64,000 bases of DNA from Burkholderiales bacterium (GTDB taxonomy: Bacteria > Pseudomonadota > Gammaproteobacteria > Burkholderiales > Burkholderiaceae_E), in assembly GCA_020248665.1 (NCBI GenBank), contig JADCHE010000011.1, forward strand, positions 26,018 to 90,017, written 5' to 3'. Every line of letters begins with the position of its first letter. The stretch's first letter is position 1. The position numbers were made by a program, and so were the translations under genes. Shown here one piece after another: positions 8,914-17,188 of the stretch. The notes under the pieces are model-generated. The model was not told where the DNA came from and did no database searches. It was given only the letters and a program-made list of their open reading frames with translations.

Positions 8914-8952
8914 GCGCCGCTCTGCGCGCGCGCTGCGCCCTTCGTGCCGCGC

Positions 8953-9013
8953 CCGGGGCAGTGCCCCGGACTGCCGTGCAACCGCCCGTCTACGCCGGGC
9001 TCCGCACGGGCGG
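8953..9013. terminator. Two hairpins between convergent genes
   Basis: Between the hydrolase and coaA stop codons lie two perfect stems. The first is CCGGGGC-AGT-GCCCCGG at 8953-8969 (7 bp, AGT loop). The second pairs 8982-8989 with 9006-9013 (8 bp, 16-base loop). There is no T-run on either side. Position between convergent genes suggests bidirectional termination or mRNA 3'-end protection. The AGT-loop hairpin resembles those in the repeats at 56.8 and 61.3 kb. Confidence 0.5.
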
Positions 9014-9016
9014 CGC

Positions 9017-9970
9017 TCAGATCTGCCGCAGCCAGACCTCGCCGATCGAGTGGTCGTCGCGCTTGCGCAGCACGACGTTCGCGCGCTCGCGGCTCGGCAG
9101 GATGTTCTCCCGCAGGTTCAGCCCGTTGATGTCGCGCCAGATGCCGAGCGCGACCTCGCGGGCCTGTGCCTCGTCGAGGTCCTTGTAGTGGTGGAAGTAG
9201 GACGTCGGGTTCTGGAACACCGTGCGCTGCAGCCGCAGGAAGCGCTGTACGTACCAGCGCTTGATGAAGTCCTCGTCGGCGTCGAGGTACAGCGAGAAGT
9301 CGAAGAAGTCGGACACGATGATCGACGGCGAGCGGCCGCCCTCGAGCGTGCCGGTCTGCAGCACGTTCAGGCCCTCGAAGATGACGATGTCGGCGTTCTC
9401 GACGATCGCGCGCTCGCCCGGGACGATGTCGTAGCCCTGGTGCGAGTAGACCGGCGCCTCGACGTGCGACTTGCCAGCCTTGATGTCGGCGAGGAACTCG
9501 ATCATCCGGCGGCGGTCGTAGCTCTCGGGAAAGCCCTTGCGCTTCATCAGCCCGCGCTCGAGCAGCGTCGCGTTCGGGTACAGGAAGCCGTCGGTGGTGA
9601 CCAGCGCGACCGACGGGTGGTCGGGCCAGCGCGCGAGCAGCGCCTGCAGCGTGCGCGCGAAGGTGCTCTTGCCGACCGCGACGCTGCCGGCGATGCCGAT
9701 CACGTAAGGACGACGGCCGACCAGGCGGCCGAGGAACTCGTCCTTGACACCCGACAGCGCGCGCGCCGAACGGAAGTGCAGGTTCAGCAGCCGCGACAGC
9801 GGCAGGAAGACCTGCACGACGTCGTCGATCGACACCTGCTCGACGACGCCGCGCAGCGCGGAGAGGTCGGTCTCGGACAGCGTCAGCGGCGTGCTCGCGC
9901 GCAGCGCCGCCCACTCTTCGCGGTCGAACGTGACGTACGCGGAGAACTCCGTACCCGTGGTCGGATTCAT
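9017..9970 (-). CDS. coaA: Type I pantothenate kinase
   Basis: This 317-residue protein is the prokaryotic type I pantothenate kinase, almost the same length as E. coli CoaA (316). It has the P-loop GSVAVGKS at 95-102, then [10 protein letters not shown], the KGFPESYD segment and IFEGLNVLQ. It catalyses the first committed step of coenzyme A synthesis, phosphorylation of pantothenate by ATP. The start is ATG 9970, 144 bp from the divergent amidase start. Many Burkholderiales use the unrelated type III enzyme CoaX, so this is a notable choice. CoA feedback is known for the family, but nothing in the DNA shows transcriptional control. Confidence 0.95.
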   Translation of the reverse strand: MNPTTGTEFSAYVTFDREEWAALRASTPLTLSETDLSALRGVVEQVSIDDVVQVFLPLSRLLNLHFRSARALSGVKDEFLGRLVGRRPYVIGIAGSVAVGKSTFARTLQALLARWPDHPSVALVTTDGFLYPNATLLERGLMKRKGFPESYDRRRMIEFLADIKAGKSHVEAPVYSHQGYDIVPGERAIVENADIVIFEGLNVLQTGTLEGGRSPSIIVSDFFDFSLYLDADEDFIKRWYVQRFLRLQRTVFQNPTSYFHHYKDLDEAQAREVALGIWRDINGLNLRENILPSRERANVVLRKRDDHSIGEVWLRQI

Positions 9971-10114
9971 GGCGCGCAGCTTACCCCAGGGTCGCTGGAG
10001 CGTTGCGTGACGCGCATCGCATGCCGGCCGTGCGGCGGGCTGGCGTACACTCGGCGTGCCGCCGTGCCCGACGGCCGGCCGCGCCCCGCGACGACCGCGC
10101 GCCACGTCCTCCCG

Positions 10115-11620
10115 ATGATCGCCCCCGACGACTATCTCCGTTCCGACGGCCTCGCGCTCGGCGCGAAGGTCGCACACCGCGACGCCACCGCGCTCGACCT
10201 GCTCGAGGCGGCGCTCGCGCGCGCCGCGCTCGTGAACCCGAAGGTCAACGCACTCGACACGATCGCGGCCGAACGCGCGAGAGAGCGGGCCCGCAGGCTC
10301 GACGCCGAGCTCGACGAGCTGCCCGACGACGACGCCCGCGTCGAGCTGCTGCGCAGCCGGCCCTTCCTCGGCGTACCGCTGCCGTTGAAGGACCTCGCGA
10401 CCGCCTGCGTCGACCTGCCGTCGTCGATGGGTTCGCGGTTCTTCCGCTTCGTCGAGTGGGACCGGGACGGCGCGCTCGTCGAGCGCTACCGTGACGCGGG
10501 CTTCGTGCCGTTCGCGCGCAGCACCAGCCCCGAGCTCGGCGTGAACCCGTCGACCGAGGCGAGCGTCTACGGTGGCCCGACGCGCAACCCCTGGCACCTC
10601 GGGCACAGCTCGGGCGGCTCGTCCGGCGGCGCGGCGGCCGCGGTCGCCGCGGGCATCGTGCCGGTCGCGCACGCGTCCGACGGGCTCGGCTCGATCCGCA
10701 TCCCGGCCGCGTGCTGCGGGCTCGTCGGGCTCAAGCCCACGCGCGGGCTGATGCCGGCCGGCCCATACGCGGGCGAGGCCTGGGGCGGCCTCGCGACCGA
10801 GCACGTGGTGTCGCGCACCGTGCGGGACAGCGCGGTCGCGCTGGACATGACGGCGGGCGCCGACGCCGGCGCGCCGTACGCCGCGCCGCGCTTCGCCGCC
10901 GGCGACGCGAGGCGGGCGGTCGAGGCCGCGCTGCGCGGCGACGCACCGCGGCTGCGGATCGCGCTGTGCGACACCACCTTCGACGGCGAGGCGGTGCATC
11001 CCGAGGTCGCCGACGCGGTGCGGCGCACCGCGCGCGCGCTCGAGCTGCTCGGTCACCGCGTCGAGCGCGCGGCGCCCGAGCTCGACATGGCGGCGCTGCT
11101 GGTGCCCGCGCTCGAGATCGTCGCAAGCGGCACCGCGATGGCACTCGAGGCGCGCAGCCGTGCGCTCGGTCGCGAGCCGCGCGAGGACGAGCTGTCGCCC
11201 GCGATCCGCGGCGCGCTCGAGGTCGCCCGCGGCGTGAGCGGCGCGCGCTACCTGCAGCAGCTCGGCGTGCTGCACCGGATCGCGCGCGAGGTGGCGCCGT
11301 TCTGGGACCGCTTCGACGTGCTGCTGACCCCTGTGCTCGCCGAGCCGCCCGCCGTGCTCGGCCGCTTCGCGATGCAGGACGCCGACTTCATGCGCTACCG
11401 CACCGGGCCGCAGGGCACCGGCCGTTACTCGCCGTTCGCGCCGCTCGCCAACGTGACCGGGCAGCCGGCGATGTCGGTGCCGGCGGGCCGCAGCGCGGCG
11501 GGCCTGCCGATCGGCGCGCAGCTCGTCGGCCGCTTCGGCGAGGACGCCGCGCTGCTCGCGCTCGCCGCCGGGCTCGAGGCCGACGCGCGTTGGGACGGCG
11601 AGCGGCCGTCGATCGCCTGA
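10115..11620 (+). CDS. Amidase (amidase signature family)
   Basis: This 501-residue enzyme carries the full Ser-cisSer-Lys machinery of the amidase signature family. Lys92 is in PLKD, the glycine-serine stretch [17 protein letters not shown] spans 164-180, and the nucleophile Ser193 is in GSIRIPA. The usual GSDtGGS is altered to ASDGLGS. These enzymes hydrolyse carboxylic amides to acid and ammonia in the cytosol. The ATG at 10115 is the first start giving only family sequence. The gene is divergent from coaA and ends 24 bp before the SPOR gene. The substrate is unknown; it is not GatA, since no gatC or gatB is present. Confidence 0.9.
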   Translation: MIAPDDYLRSDGLALGAKVAHRDATALDLLEAALARAALVNPKVNALDTIAAERARERARRLDAELDELPDDDARVELLRSRPFLGVPLPLKDLATACVDLPSSMGSRFFRFVEWDRDGALVERYRDAGFVPFARSTSPELGVNPSTEASVYGGPTRNPWHLGHSSGGSSGGAAAAVAAGIVPVAHASDGLGSIRIPAACCGLVGLKPTRGLMPAGPYAGEAWGGLATEHVVSRTVRDSAVALDMTAGADAGAPYAAPRFAAGDARRAVEAALRGDAPRLRIALCDTTFDGEAVHPEVADAVRRTARALELLGHRVERAAPELDMAALLVPALEIVASGTAMALEARSRALGREPREDELSPAIRGALEVARGVSGARYLQQLGVLHRIAREVAPFWDRFDVLLTPVLAEPPAVLGRFAMQDADFMRYRTGPQGTGRYSPFAPLANVTGQPAMSVPAGRSAAGLPIGAQLVGRFGEDAALLALAAGLEADARWDGERPSIA

Positions 11621-11644
11621 ACGGCCGCCGCTGAAGCGCGCCCG

Positions 11645-12403
11645 ATGAAGCTCGTTCTCAGCCTGCTGGTCGTCGCGAACGTGCTGCTGTTCGGCTGGCT
11701 GCGCGGCTGGATGGCGCCGTTCGGCGGAGATGGCCGCGAGCCGGGCCGCGTCGAGCGGCAGGTCGCGCCGGATGCGCTGCGCGTCCTGCCAGCGGCGCGG
11801 TCCGGGTCCGCGGGCACAGCCGGCACGGGTGGCGCCGCGGCGGGCCCGACGGCAGCGGCCGGGCGGGCGACGCCCGCCGCTCCGGGCGGCCCGACCCCGT
11901 CCGCGGATGCGCCGCCCGGCGCGGCGCTCGCCGCCGCGCTGCGCGCCGCGAACTGCGCCGAGATCGGTCCGATGGCCGAGGCCGAGGCGGTGCGCGTGCA
12001 GGTCGCGCTCGACGCGGTCGCCGCCGACCTCGCGGTCGCGACGCAGCGCGCCGAGGACACCACCTCGTGGTGGGTCTACCTCGCCCCGGGACCGACGGAC
12101 GTGTCGAAGCGGCTCGCCGAACTGCGTGAGCGCGGCGTCACCGACACCTACGTGATGCCGGACGGTCCGTGGAAGGGCGCGATCTCGCTCGGCCTCTTTC
12201 GCCAGGAGGATCTCGCGGCCGCCCTGCAGAAGACGATCGCGGCCAAGGGCGTGAGGGGCGCGCGGGTCGCGCCGCGCGGCCCGTCGCCGGGCCGCATCAC
12301 GCTACAGGTGCGGCCAGTCGGCGAGGCGGTCGCGGCGGAGCTCGCGAGGCTGCGCGCGGCGATCCCGGACGCGGTCGCCCGGCCCTGCGCCGCGCGCGGC
12401 TGA
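11645..12403 (+). CDS. SPOR-domain protein
   Basis: This 252-residue protein has an N-terminal transmembrane helix (residues 3-20), a Pro/Ala/Gly-rich linker to about residue 100, and a C-terminal SPOR fold. The fold includes [27 protein letters not shown] and [22 protein letters not shown] domains bind denuded peptidoglycan at division sites, and the single-pass architecture fits a periplasmic septal protein. In other Burkholderiales such a gene often follows coaX; here it follows an amidase beside coaA. It starts 24 bp after the amidase stop and is probably cotranscribed. Confidence 0.8.
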   Translation: MKLVLSLLVVANVLLFGWLRGWMAPFGGDGREPGRVERQVAPDALRVLPAARSGSAGTAGTGGAAAGPTAAAGRATPAAPGGPTPSADAPPGAALAAALRAANCAEIGPMAEAEAVRVQVALDAVAADLAVATQRAEDTTSWWVYLAPGPTDVSKRLAELRERGVTDTYVMPDGPWKGAISLGLFRQEDLAAALQKTIAAKGVRGARVAPRGPSPGRITLQVRPVGEAVAAELARLRAAIPDAVARPCAARG

Positions 12404-12413
12404 GCGCGCGCCG

Positions 12414-12709
12414 TCAGGTCCGCAGCGCGTCCGCGCTGCGGGCGTCGAGCCTCGCGTCGGCGGCGTTGGTCCTCACCGACCCGATACCGTTGTCGCGCGC
12501 GCACTCGGACGAGTCCATCTCGCTGCGCCCGATCACCTGGCCGTTGGCGGCCACGAGGTTGAATCAGGGCTCGCCCCGGGGTCGACGTCCTTCTCCGCGC
12601 CGTCGACGTCCGCTTAGGTCTGGCTCGACATCGCCTCGCCGGCCCCCGCCTTCGGCACGAATTGGAACGTGCCGTTCGGGGTCTTCGAGACCACGAATCT
12701 CCCGGCCAT
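12414..12709 (-). pseudogene. Broken DUF1508 (YegP-like) gene
   Basis: From ATG 12709 the minus strand reads a DUF1508 start: AGRFVVSKTPNGTFQFVPKAG, shown here as its first 20 or so residues, then ends at TAA 12614-12616 after 31 codons. A second frame, from about 12563 to TGA 12414, reads FNLVAANGQVIGRSEM and DNGIGSVRTNAADA, which is the second repeat of the same small protein. An intact copy would hold both repeats in one frame, so a deletion plus frameshift has split it. It lies between the SPOR gene and a glutamine amidotransferase. The 498 bp between those genes hold nothing else coding. Confidence 0.7.
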
Positions 12710-12837
12710 CGCTGCGCGCCCCGTGAAGGGCGCGGACCGCGCCCGCGGGGGCCGGGTGTCGGCCCGGCTCCGCCGGGCGGGCGCGATGGCGACACCATCG
12801 TTGAGGATTGCGCGCCCGCCCGTGGCAGGATCGGTGC

Positions 12838-12882
12838 CGGGGGCCAGGGCCGGGGCCGCGACCGGGGCCGGGGCCGGGGCCG
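12838..12882. repeat. GGGGCC-type microsatellite
   Basis: About 45 bp upstream of the GATase gene are built from GGGGCC/GGCCGG hexamer-like units, with the last three tandem (12863-12882). Such runs can slip or form G-quadruplex or hairpin structures. It ends about 20 bp before the downstream start codon, so an effect on translation of that gene is conceivable but unproven. Confidence 0.6.
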
Positions 12883-12901
12883 ACGATAGGGACCGACGAC
12901 G

Positions 12902-13615
12902 ATGCGACCGGTACTGGTGATCGAGCACACCGAGGGCGACGGGCCGGGTCACTTCGGCGAGTGGCTGGCGGCGTGCGGCCGGCCGGTGACCCTCGTGCGC
13001 GTGCACGCCGGCGAGCCGGTGCCGGCGCGGCCCGACGGCCACGCGGGCCTGTGCGTGCTCGGAGGACCGATGGGCGCGAACGATCTGTACCTCGATCACG
13101 TCCGCGCCGAGCTCGGCCTGATCCGCGCCGCGCTCGACGCGCGGGTGCCGACGATCGGCCACTGCCTCGGCGGCCAGCTGCTCGCGAAGGCGCTCGGGGC
13201 GACGGTCGGGCGGAGCCCGGTGCCGGAGATCGGCTGGCACGCGATCGAGGTCGAGGACACGCCCGCGGCCAGGCGATGGTTCGGCGACGCCCGCACGCCG
13301 GTGCTGATGCAGTGGCACCGCGACGCGTTCGAGCTGCCGCGCGGCGCGGTACCGCTCGCCGGCAACGCGTCGTGCCCGCGGCAGGCCTTCGAGTGGGATG
13401 GCGTGCACCTGGGGCTGCAGGGCCATCCGGAGGCCGACCGCGCGAAGGTCGAGCACTGGCTCGCCAAGCACGCGGGCAGGCCGAGGTCGCCGGACAGCCC
13501 GCCGACGGTGCAGCCGCCGGCCGCGATAGTGGCCGGGCTCGACGCGCACCTCGCGCCGATGCGCGCGCTCGCGTTCCGGCTGTACGACGCCTGGGGGGCC
13601 GGCCTCGGGGACTGA
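12902..13615 (+). CDS. Class I glutamine amidotransferase-like protein
   Basis: This 237-residue protein has the class I GATase fold. The nucleophile Cys88 lies in TIGHCLGGQLLA, LCVLGGPMG precedes it, and the catalytic His-Glu pair is in LQGHPEAD, where most relatives have FHPE. Stand-alone members are usually annotated as GMP synthase-like amidotransferases and act on small amides or gamma-glutamyl compounds. It starts at ATG 12902, directly after the GGGGCC-rich stretch, with no strong ribosome site. Neighbours on both sides are pseudogenes, so it is an isolated survivor in a decaying zone. Confidence 0.85.
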   Translation: MRPVLVIEHTEGDGPGHFGEWLAACGRPVTLVRVHAGEPVPARPDGHAGLCVLGGPMGANDLYLDHVRAELGLIRAALDARVPTIGHCLGGQLLAKALGATVGRSPVPEIGWHAIEVEDTPAARRWFGDARTPVLMQWHRDAFELPRGAVPLAGNASCPRQAFEWDGVHLGLQGHPEADRAKVEHWLAKHAGRPRSPDSPPTVQPPAAIVAGLDAHLAPMRALAFRLYDAWGAGLGD

Positions 13616-13619
13616 CCCG

Positions 13620-13824
13620 GGGACCGGCGCCGCCGTGCCGCCATCGAGCGCCGTCACCGCGGTGCCGGCCTCCACCACGGCGCGCAGCGCGCTCGGCGTC
13701 GAGCCGCGCGGCTGACGCGCGCCTTTGAGGTGCCGAGCCGATCGGCAGCGGCAGTGAAGCCCCCCTCGTCGGCGACCGCGGCGAACACCGGCAGCAGGTT
13801 CAGGTCGACGTCCTCGAGCTCCAT
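13620..13824 (-). pseudogene. Remnant of a LysR-family regulator
   Basis: From ATG 13824 the minus strand reads DLNLLPVFAAVADEGGFTAAADRLGTSKARVS, described here as the N-terminal winged-helix half of a LysR regulator. It then loses the frame. A neighbouring frame continues with PSALRAVVEAG and TAVTALDGG to about 13620. The recognition helix and effector domain are gone. It faces the decayed oxidoreductase fragment at 13927 across about 100 bp, the usual divergent layout of a regulator and its target. Confidence 0.6.
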
Positions 13825-13926
13825 CGCGCCGGCCATTGTCAAGGTACCGGTGACGATCACGGGACGTCGATGCGGTTTCCGACGTCGATCGGGCCTGCGA
13901 GGATGGCGACCTCGTCACTCGCCTCC

Positions 13927-14245
13927 ATGGAGAACGCCACGAACGTCGCACTCATCGGCACCAACGGATTCATCGGCGGCGCCTTGCTCGAGGAAGCGGT
14001 CCGCCGCGGCCGACGCCTACGCACGTACGTCGCGGGTTTCGAGTCCATCCGCGCCGCGACGAGGGCCGCGGGCGTGCCGCGCCCGCTGCGGGTCGGCGGT
14101 GCGGCGAGCCTGCAGGTCGCCCCCGGCGACGAGCGGCTCGACACGCCGCAGTTCCCCGCGCAGTGGCGCTGCACCGCGCGCGGCGCACGCGAGGCGCTGG
14201 TGCGGGCCGACGACGACGTGCTGACCGGCCCGACCCACGTGCCCG
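13927..14245 (+). pseudogene. Internally deleted NAD(P)H-binding oxidoreductase (YwnB-like)
   Basis: An open frame starts with NVALIGTNGFIGGALLEEAV, the dinucleotide-binding motif of NAD(P)H-binding atypical short-chain reductases. It jumps to RVGGAASLQVAPG and LDTPQFPAQW, which normally lie about 50 residues further on in YwnB-like proteins. The catalytic middle and most of the C-terminus are missing. The frame runs on into the opposite-strand ferritin-like gene. With the divergent LysR remnant it marks a regulator/target pair lost together. Confidence 0.6.
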
Positions 14246-14278
14246 GCGGCGGCCCGTCGCGGTCCGACCCGGCGGCGC

Positions 14279-15109
14279 TCAAGCCGCGGCGGCGTTCAGC
14301 TCGCGGCGGTACCGGTTGAGCGCCTGCACCGACTCGAGCGGCCGACCGAACAGCAGCGACAGGTTGTGCAGGATCCTGTCGACGACCTTGCCTTCCCAGT
14401 CCGCGTCGAAGCGGATCTGGGTGTCGAGCCAGCGCTCGAGCCAGCCGGGCTCGGGCAGGCGGCTCTGCACGGTGTCGTTCGGGAACAGGTCCTTGTTGAC
14501 GTGCAGGTTCGTCGGGTGCAGCGCCTGCGAGGTACGCCGCGCGCTCGCCATCAGCAGGCCGATCTTCGCGAAGGCCGCGCGCGCCGAGTCGCCGACCTCG
14601 CCGATCGCCTTCTTCATGTACTGCAGGTACGCACCGCCGTGGCGGGCCTCGTCGCGCGAGATCGTGTCGTAGATGTGCTTGATGACCGGCTCGGTGTGCC
14701 ACTCCGACGCGCAGCGGTACCAGTGGTTCAGCCGGATCTCGCCGCAGAAGTGCAGCATCAGCGTCTCGAGCGGCGGCGCCGGGTCGAACTCGAAGCGGAC
14801 CGCGTGAAGCTCCTCTTCGGTCGGCACCAGGTCGGGCCGGAAGCGGCGCAGGTACTCCATCAGCACCAGCGCGTGCTTCTGCTCCTCGTAGAACCAGACC
14901 GACATGAACGCGCTGAAGTCTGAGTCGTGCCGGTTGTCGCGCAGGAACATCTCGGTGGCCGGCAGCGCCGCCCACTCGGTGATCGCGTTCATCTTGATCG
15001 TCCGAGCCTGCTCGTCCGACAGGAGGGACGCGTCGAAGCGGTCCCACGGGATGTCGTCGAGGCTCCAGCGCACGCGCTCCAGCGTCTTGAACAGTTCGGG
15101 GTACAGCAT
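14279..15109 (-). CDS. Ferritin-like diiron protein
   Basis: This 276-residue helical protein shows diiron-type ligands: Glu45 in AITEWAALP, EEQKHA (Glu75-Glu76, His79), then EIRLNHWY and DEARHG in later helices. The arrangement of two E...ExxH sets fits the ferritin-like/acyl-ACP desaturase-like superfamily, whose members use O2 at a di-iron site. I chose ATG 15109, where the conserved MLYPELF start lies; an ATG at 15169 would add 20 unlikely residues. The gene stands alone upstream of the SDR operon end, 147 bp from it. The substrate is unknown. Confidence 0.75.
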   Translation of the reverse strand: MLYPELFKTLERVRWSLDDIPWDRFDASLLSDEQARTIKMNAITEWAALPATEMFLRDNRHDSDFSAFMSVWFYEEQKHALVLMEYLRRFRPDLVPTEEELHAVRFEFDPAPPLETLMLHFCGEIRLNHWYRCASEWHTEPVIKHIYDTISRDEARHGGAYLQYMKKAIGEVGDSARAAFAKIGLLMASARRTSQALHPTNLHVNKDLFPNDTVQSRLPEPGWLERWLDTQIRFDADWEGKVVDRILHNLSLLFGRPLESVQALNRYRRELNAAAA

Positions 15110-15256
15110 CGGCGTCAGCGTCGTGCGGGTGGAGGTCGGTCGGAGCCCGTGGACGAACCTTGCGGCCACCGGGGCGGGGCGCCCGTCCGGCCGGTCGGGC
15201 TGGATCGCGGGCGCCGCGATGATATCAGCGGGAAGCGGGCGCGGGCGTCCGGTCGA

Positions 15257-15700
15257 TCACCGGTGTGGCGGTACCGCGCCGCGGCGTCGCATCCAGCGCA
15301 TCAGGATCCCGATCGCCGGCAGCTGCTCATAGAGCTCCTCGGCGGCGTCCCAGTAGTCGCGGTGGAAGGCGATCCGGCCGTGGGCGTCGAGCCTGAGGTG
15401 CGAGCAGCCGCGGATCCGGCGAGGGCCCGCGGGCAGGGGGCGCCGGAAGGCGAACTCGAAGTCCCACACCAGGAAGGCGGCGTCGCCCTGCACGACGCGC
15501 TCGCGCACCGCGAAGCGGGGTCCGTCGACCTGCTCGAACATGTGCTCGAAGATCCGCCGGATCGTCGGCACGCCGCGGACCTCGTTGAACGGGTCCTTGA
15601 AGAACGCCTCGGGGGCGTAGAGCTCGTCGATCCGGGCGACGGCCGCGGGCGAGATCGACTCGAAGAAACAGACGATCCGATCGACGGCGCCCTGCGTCAC
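15257..15700 (-). CDS. Nuclear transport factor 2-like protein (SnoaL-like)
   Basis: This 147-residue protein folds as a small alpha+beta cone: an N-terminal helix with YAPEAFFKDPFNEVRG, then beta strands ending in HRDYWDAAEELYEQLP. It matches NTF2-like proteins annotated as SnoaL or DUF2358-like. The GTG start at 15700 overlaps the SDR stop as GTGA, so translation is coupled. It is the last gene of the long minus-strand series beginning at gpx. No catalytic role is assigned; NTF2-like partners of such lipid clusters may bind hydrophobic intermediates. Confidence 0.8.
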   Translation of the reverse strand: MTQGAVDRIVCFFESISPAAVARIDELYAPEAFFKDPFNEVRGVPTIRRIFEHMFEQVDGPRFAVRERVVQGDAAFLVWDFEFAFRRPLPAGPRRIRGCSHLRLDAHGRIAFHRDYWDAAEELYEQLPAIGILMRWMRRRGAVPPHR

Positions 15701-16569
15701 AGTCCGGTCACCTTGTGGATCAGCGGGAAATACAGCCGGTACGGCAGGATCCGCGCGAACTTCAGCCAGCCGGTGAAGCGGCGCGGATAGTGGATCTCGA
15801 AGCGGCCCGCCTCGAGTCCGGCCAGCGTGGCCTCGGCCGCCTCGCGCGCGCTGATCAGCGCCGGCATCTTGTAGCCGTTGCCGGCGGTGGCCGGGGTGTC
15901 GACGTAGCCGGGGTTGACCAGGTAGACCGATACGCCCTGAGGGCGCAGGTCGAGGTAGAGCGACTCGGCGAGGTTGATCAGCGCGGCCTTGGTCGGGCCG
16001 TAGACCAGCGCCTGCGGCAGCCCGCTGTAGCCGGCGACGCTGGAGACGATCGCCAGCCCCCCGGCCTTCTGCGCGAGCAGCGTGGGCAGCAGCGCGGCGA
16101 GGCCCGAGAACACCGCGCCGAGGTTGGTGTCGAGCATGCGCCGCGCGGCGCCCAGCTCGAAGTTGTCGGCACGCATCGGGGTGTAGGTGCCGGCGACCCA
16201 CAGCACGAGGTCGATGCCGCCCCAGCGCGCCTTCAGGGTGTCGCAGGCGGCGGCGATCGCATCGGCGTCGGTGATGTCGAGCGGCAGGATCTCGGGCGCG
16301 CCGCCCTGCGCGGGTGCGTCGGGCGGCAGCCCGCCCCCGGGGGCGGCGAGCGCCTCGCGCAGCGCGTCCTCGCGGCGCGCGGAGACCGCGAGCCGCGCAC
16401 CACGGCGCGCGAGCGCACGGGCGAGCTCGGCGCCGATGCCGCTCGAGGCGCCGACGACCCACACGCGGCGGCCCGCCCAGCCGTCGACCGGGGGGTTCAT
16501 CGGGCCGAACAGTCCCGGCGGGCGGGCGGTGGTCTCGACGGGCATGAAGCGTGATCCCATGGCGTGCAT
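15697..16569 (-). CDS. Short-chain dehydrogenase/reductase
   Basis: This 290-residue SDR has the cofactor motif VVGASSGIGAELA near residue 40, LDITDADAIA, the VSSVAGYSG serine region and the catalytic YGPTK. The C-terminal stretch contains an LPYRLYFPLIHKV segment that may touch the membrane. It would use NAD(P)H on an unknown carbonyl. ATG 16569 lies 4 bp after the DUF3833 stop; a later ATG at 16500 is where family similarity begins, so the start is uncertain. A gene of this type closes the comparable sigma-E-controlled operon of Rhodobacter sphaeroides, as I recall it. Confidence 0.85.
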   Translation of the reverse strand: MHAMGSRFMPVETTARPPGLFGPMNPPVDGWAGRRVWVVGASSGIGAELARALARRGARLAVSARREDALREALAAPGGGLPPDAPAQGGAPEILPLDITDADAIAAACDTLKARWGGIDLVLWVAGTYTPMRADNFELGAARRMLDTNLGAVFSGLAALLPTLLAQKAGGLAIVSSVAGYSGLPQALVYGPTKAALINLAESLYLDLRPQGVSVYLVNPGYVDTPATAGNGYKMPALISAREAAEATLAGLEAGRFEIHYPRRFTGWLKFARILPYRLYFPLIHKVTGL

Positions 16570-16573
16570 CCGC

Positions 16574-17188
16574 TCAGCGCTTGGTGAACGAGAGCAGCAC
16601 TTCGCCGAGCCGTACGCCGAACTTGCTCATCGTGGCCCGGTTCAGCATCACCCGCTCGTCGATGAGGTACATCCAGTCGTCGAAGTCGACGTTCCAGACC
16701 GTGCCGTCGACGTTCAGCGCGAGCGTGTAGCGCCAGTTGAGCGCGTTGCCGGACGCGACCCCCTGCGCCTCGCCGACCACGTCGGCCGCGGTGCCGACGT
16801 AGCGGCCCTGCGGCAGCTTGCGGATCGTCCAGACACGCTTCTCCTTCTTGCCGTCGGAGTAGAGGAAATCCTCGTCGAGCGTGCCGGTGTCGCCGACCCA
16901 CGTGCCCTTCATCTTCACGGTGAAGCGGCGCACCACCTTGCCGGCGCGGTCCTGGAACATGCCCCAGGCGTCGATGTCGCCGTCGAAATAGGTCTTCAGG
17001 TCGAGCACCGGCCGCTCGGACGAGTAGGCCGTGGGGTCGATGCTGGCGCAGCCGGTCGCGAGCGCGGCGGCGCCCGCGGCGAGCGCGCCGAGCGCGGCGC
17101 GCCGCGCGGGAGGGCGCATCCGCGGCGCGAACGCGGCGGACGGCAGCGCGAGCGGTGCGGGGGCATGGAGTCGGTCGTGTTCGGTCAT
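16574..17188 (-). CDS. DUF3833 lipoprotein
   Basis: This 204-residue protein has a leader (about residues 25-47) ending in the lipobox-like ALATGC, followed by the DUF3833 body. That body includes LDLKTYFDGDIDAWGMFQD, MKGTWVGDTGTLDEDFLYSDG and FDDWMYLIDERVMLNRA, each quoted at or below twenty residues. The family has no known activity and occurs in envelope-lipid clusters with CFA-type methyltransferases. Its ATG (17188) overlaps the MFS stop codon as ATGA. It probably sits on the inner leaflet of the outer membrane or on the periplasmic side. Confidence 0.8.
   Translation of the reverse strand: MTEHDRLHAPAPLALPSAAFAPRMRPPARRAALGALAAGAAALATGCASIDPTAYSSERPVLDLKTYFDGDIDAWGMFQDRAGKVVRRFTVKMKGTWVGDTGTLDEDFLYSDGKKEKRVWTIRKLPQGRYVGTAADVVGEAQGVASGNALNWRYTLALNVDGTVWNVDFDDWMYLIDERVMLNRATMSKFGVRLGEVLLSFTKR

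Noticed and set aside
15110..15169. Earlier start for the ferritin-like protein
   Set aside because: The extra 20 residues are basic and not family-like; the conserved MLYPELF start fits better.
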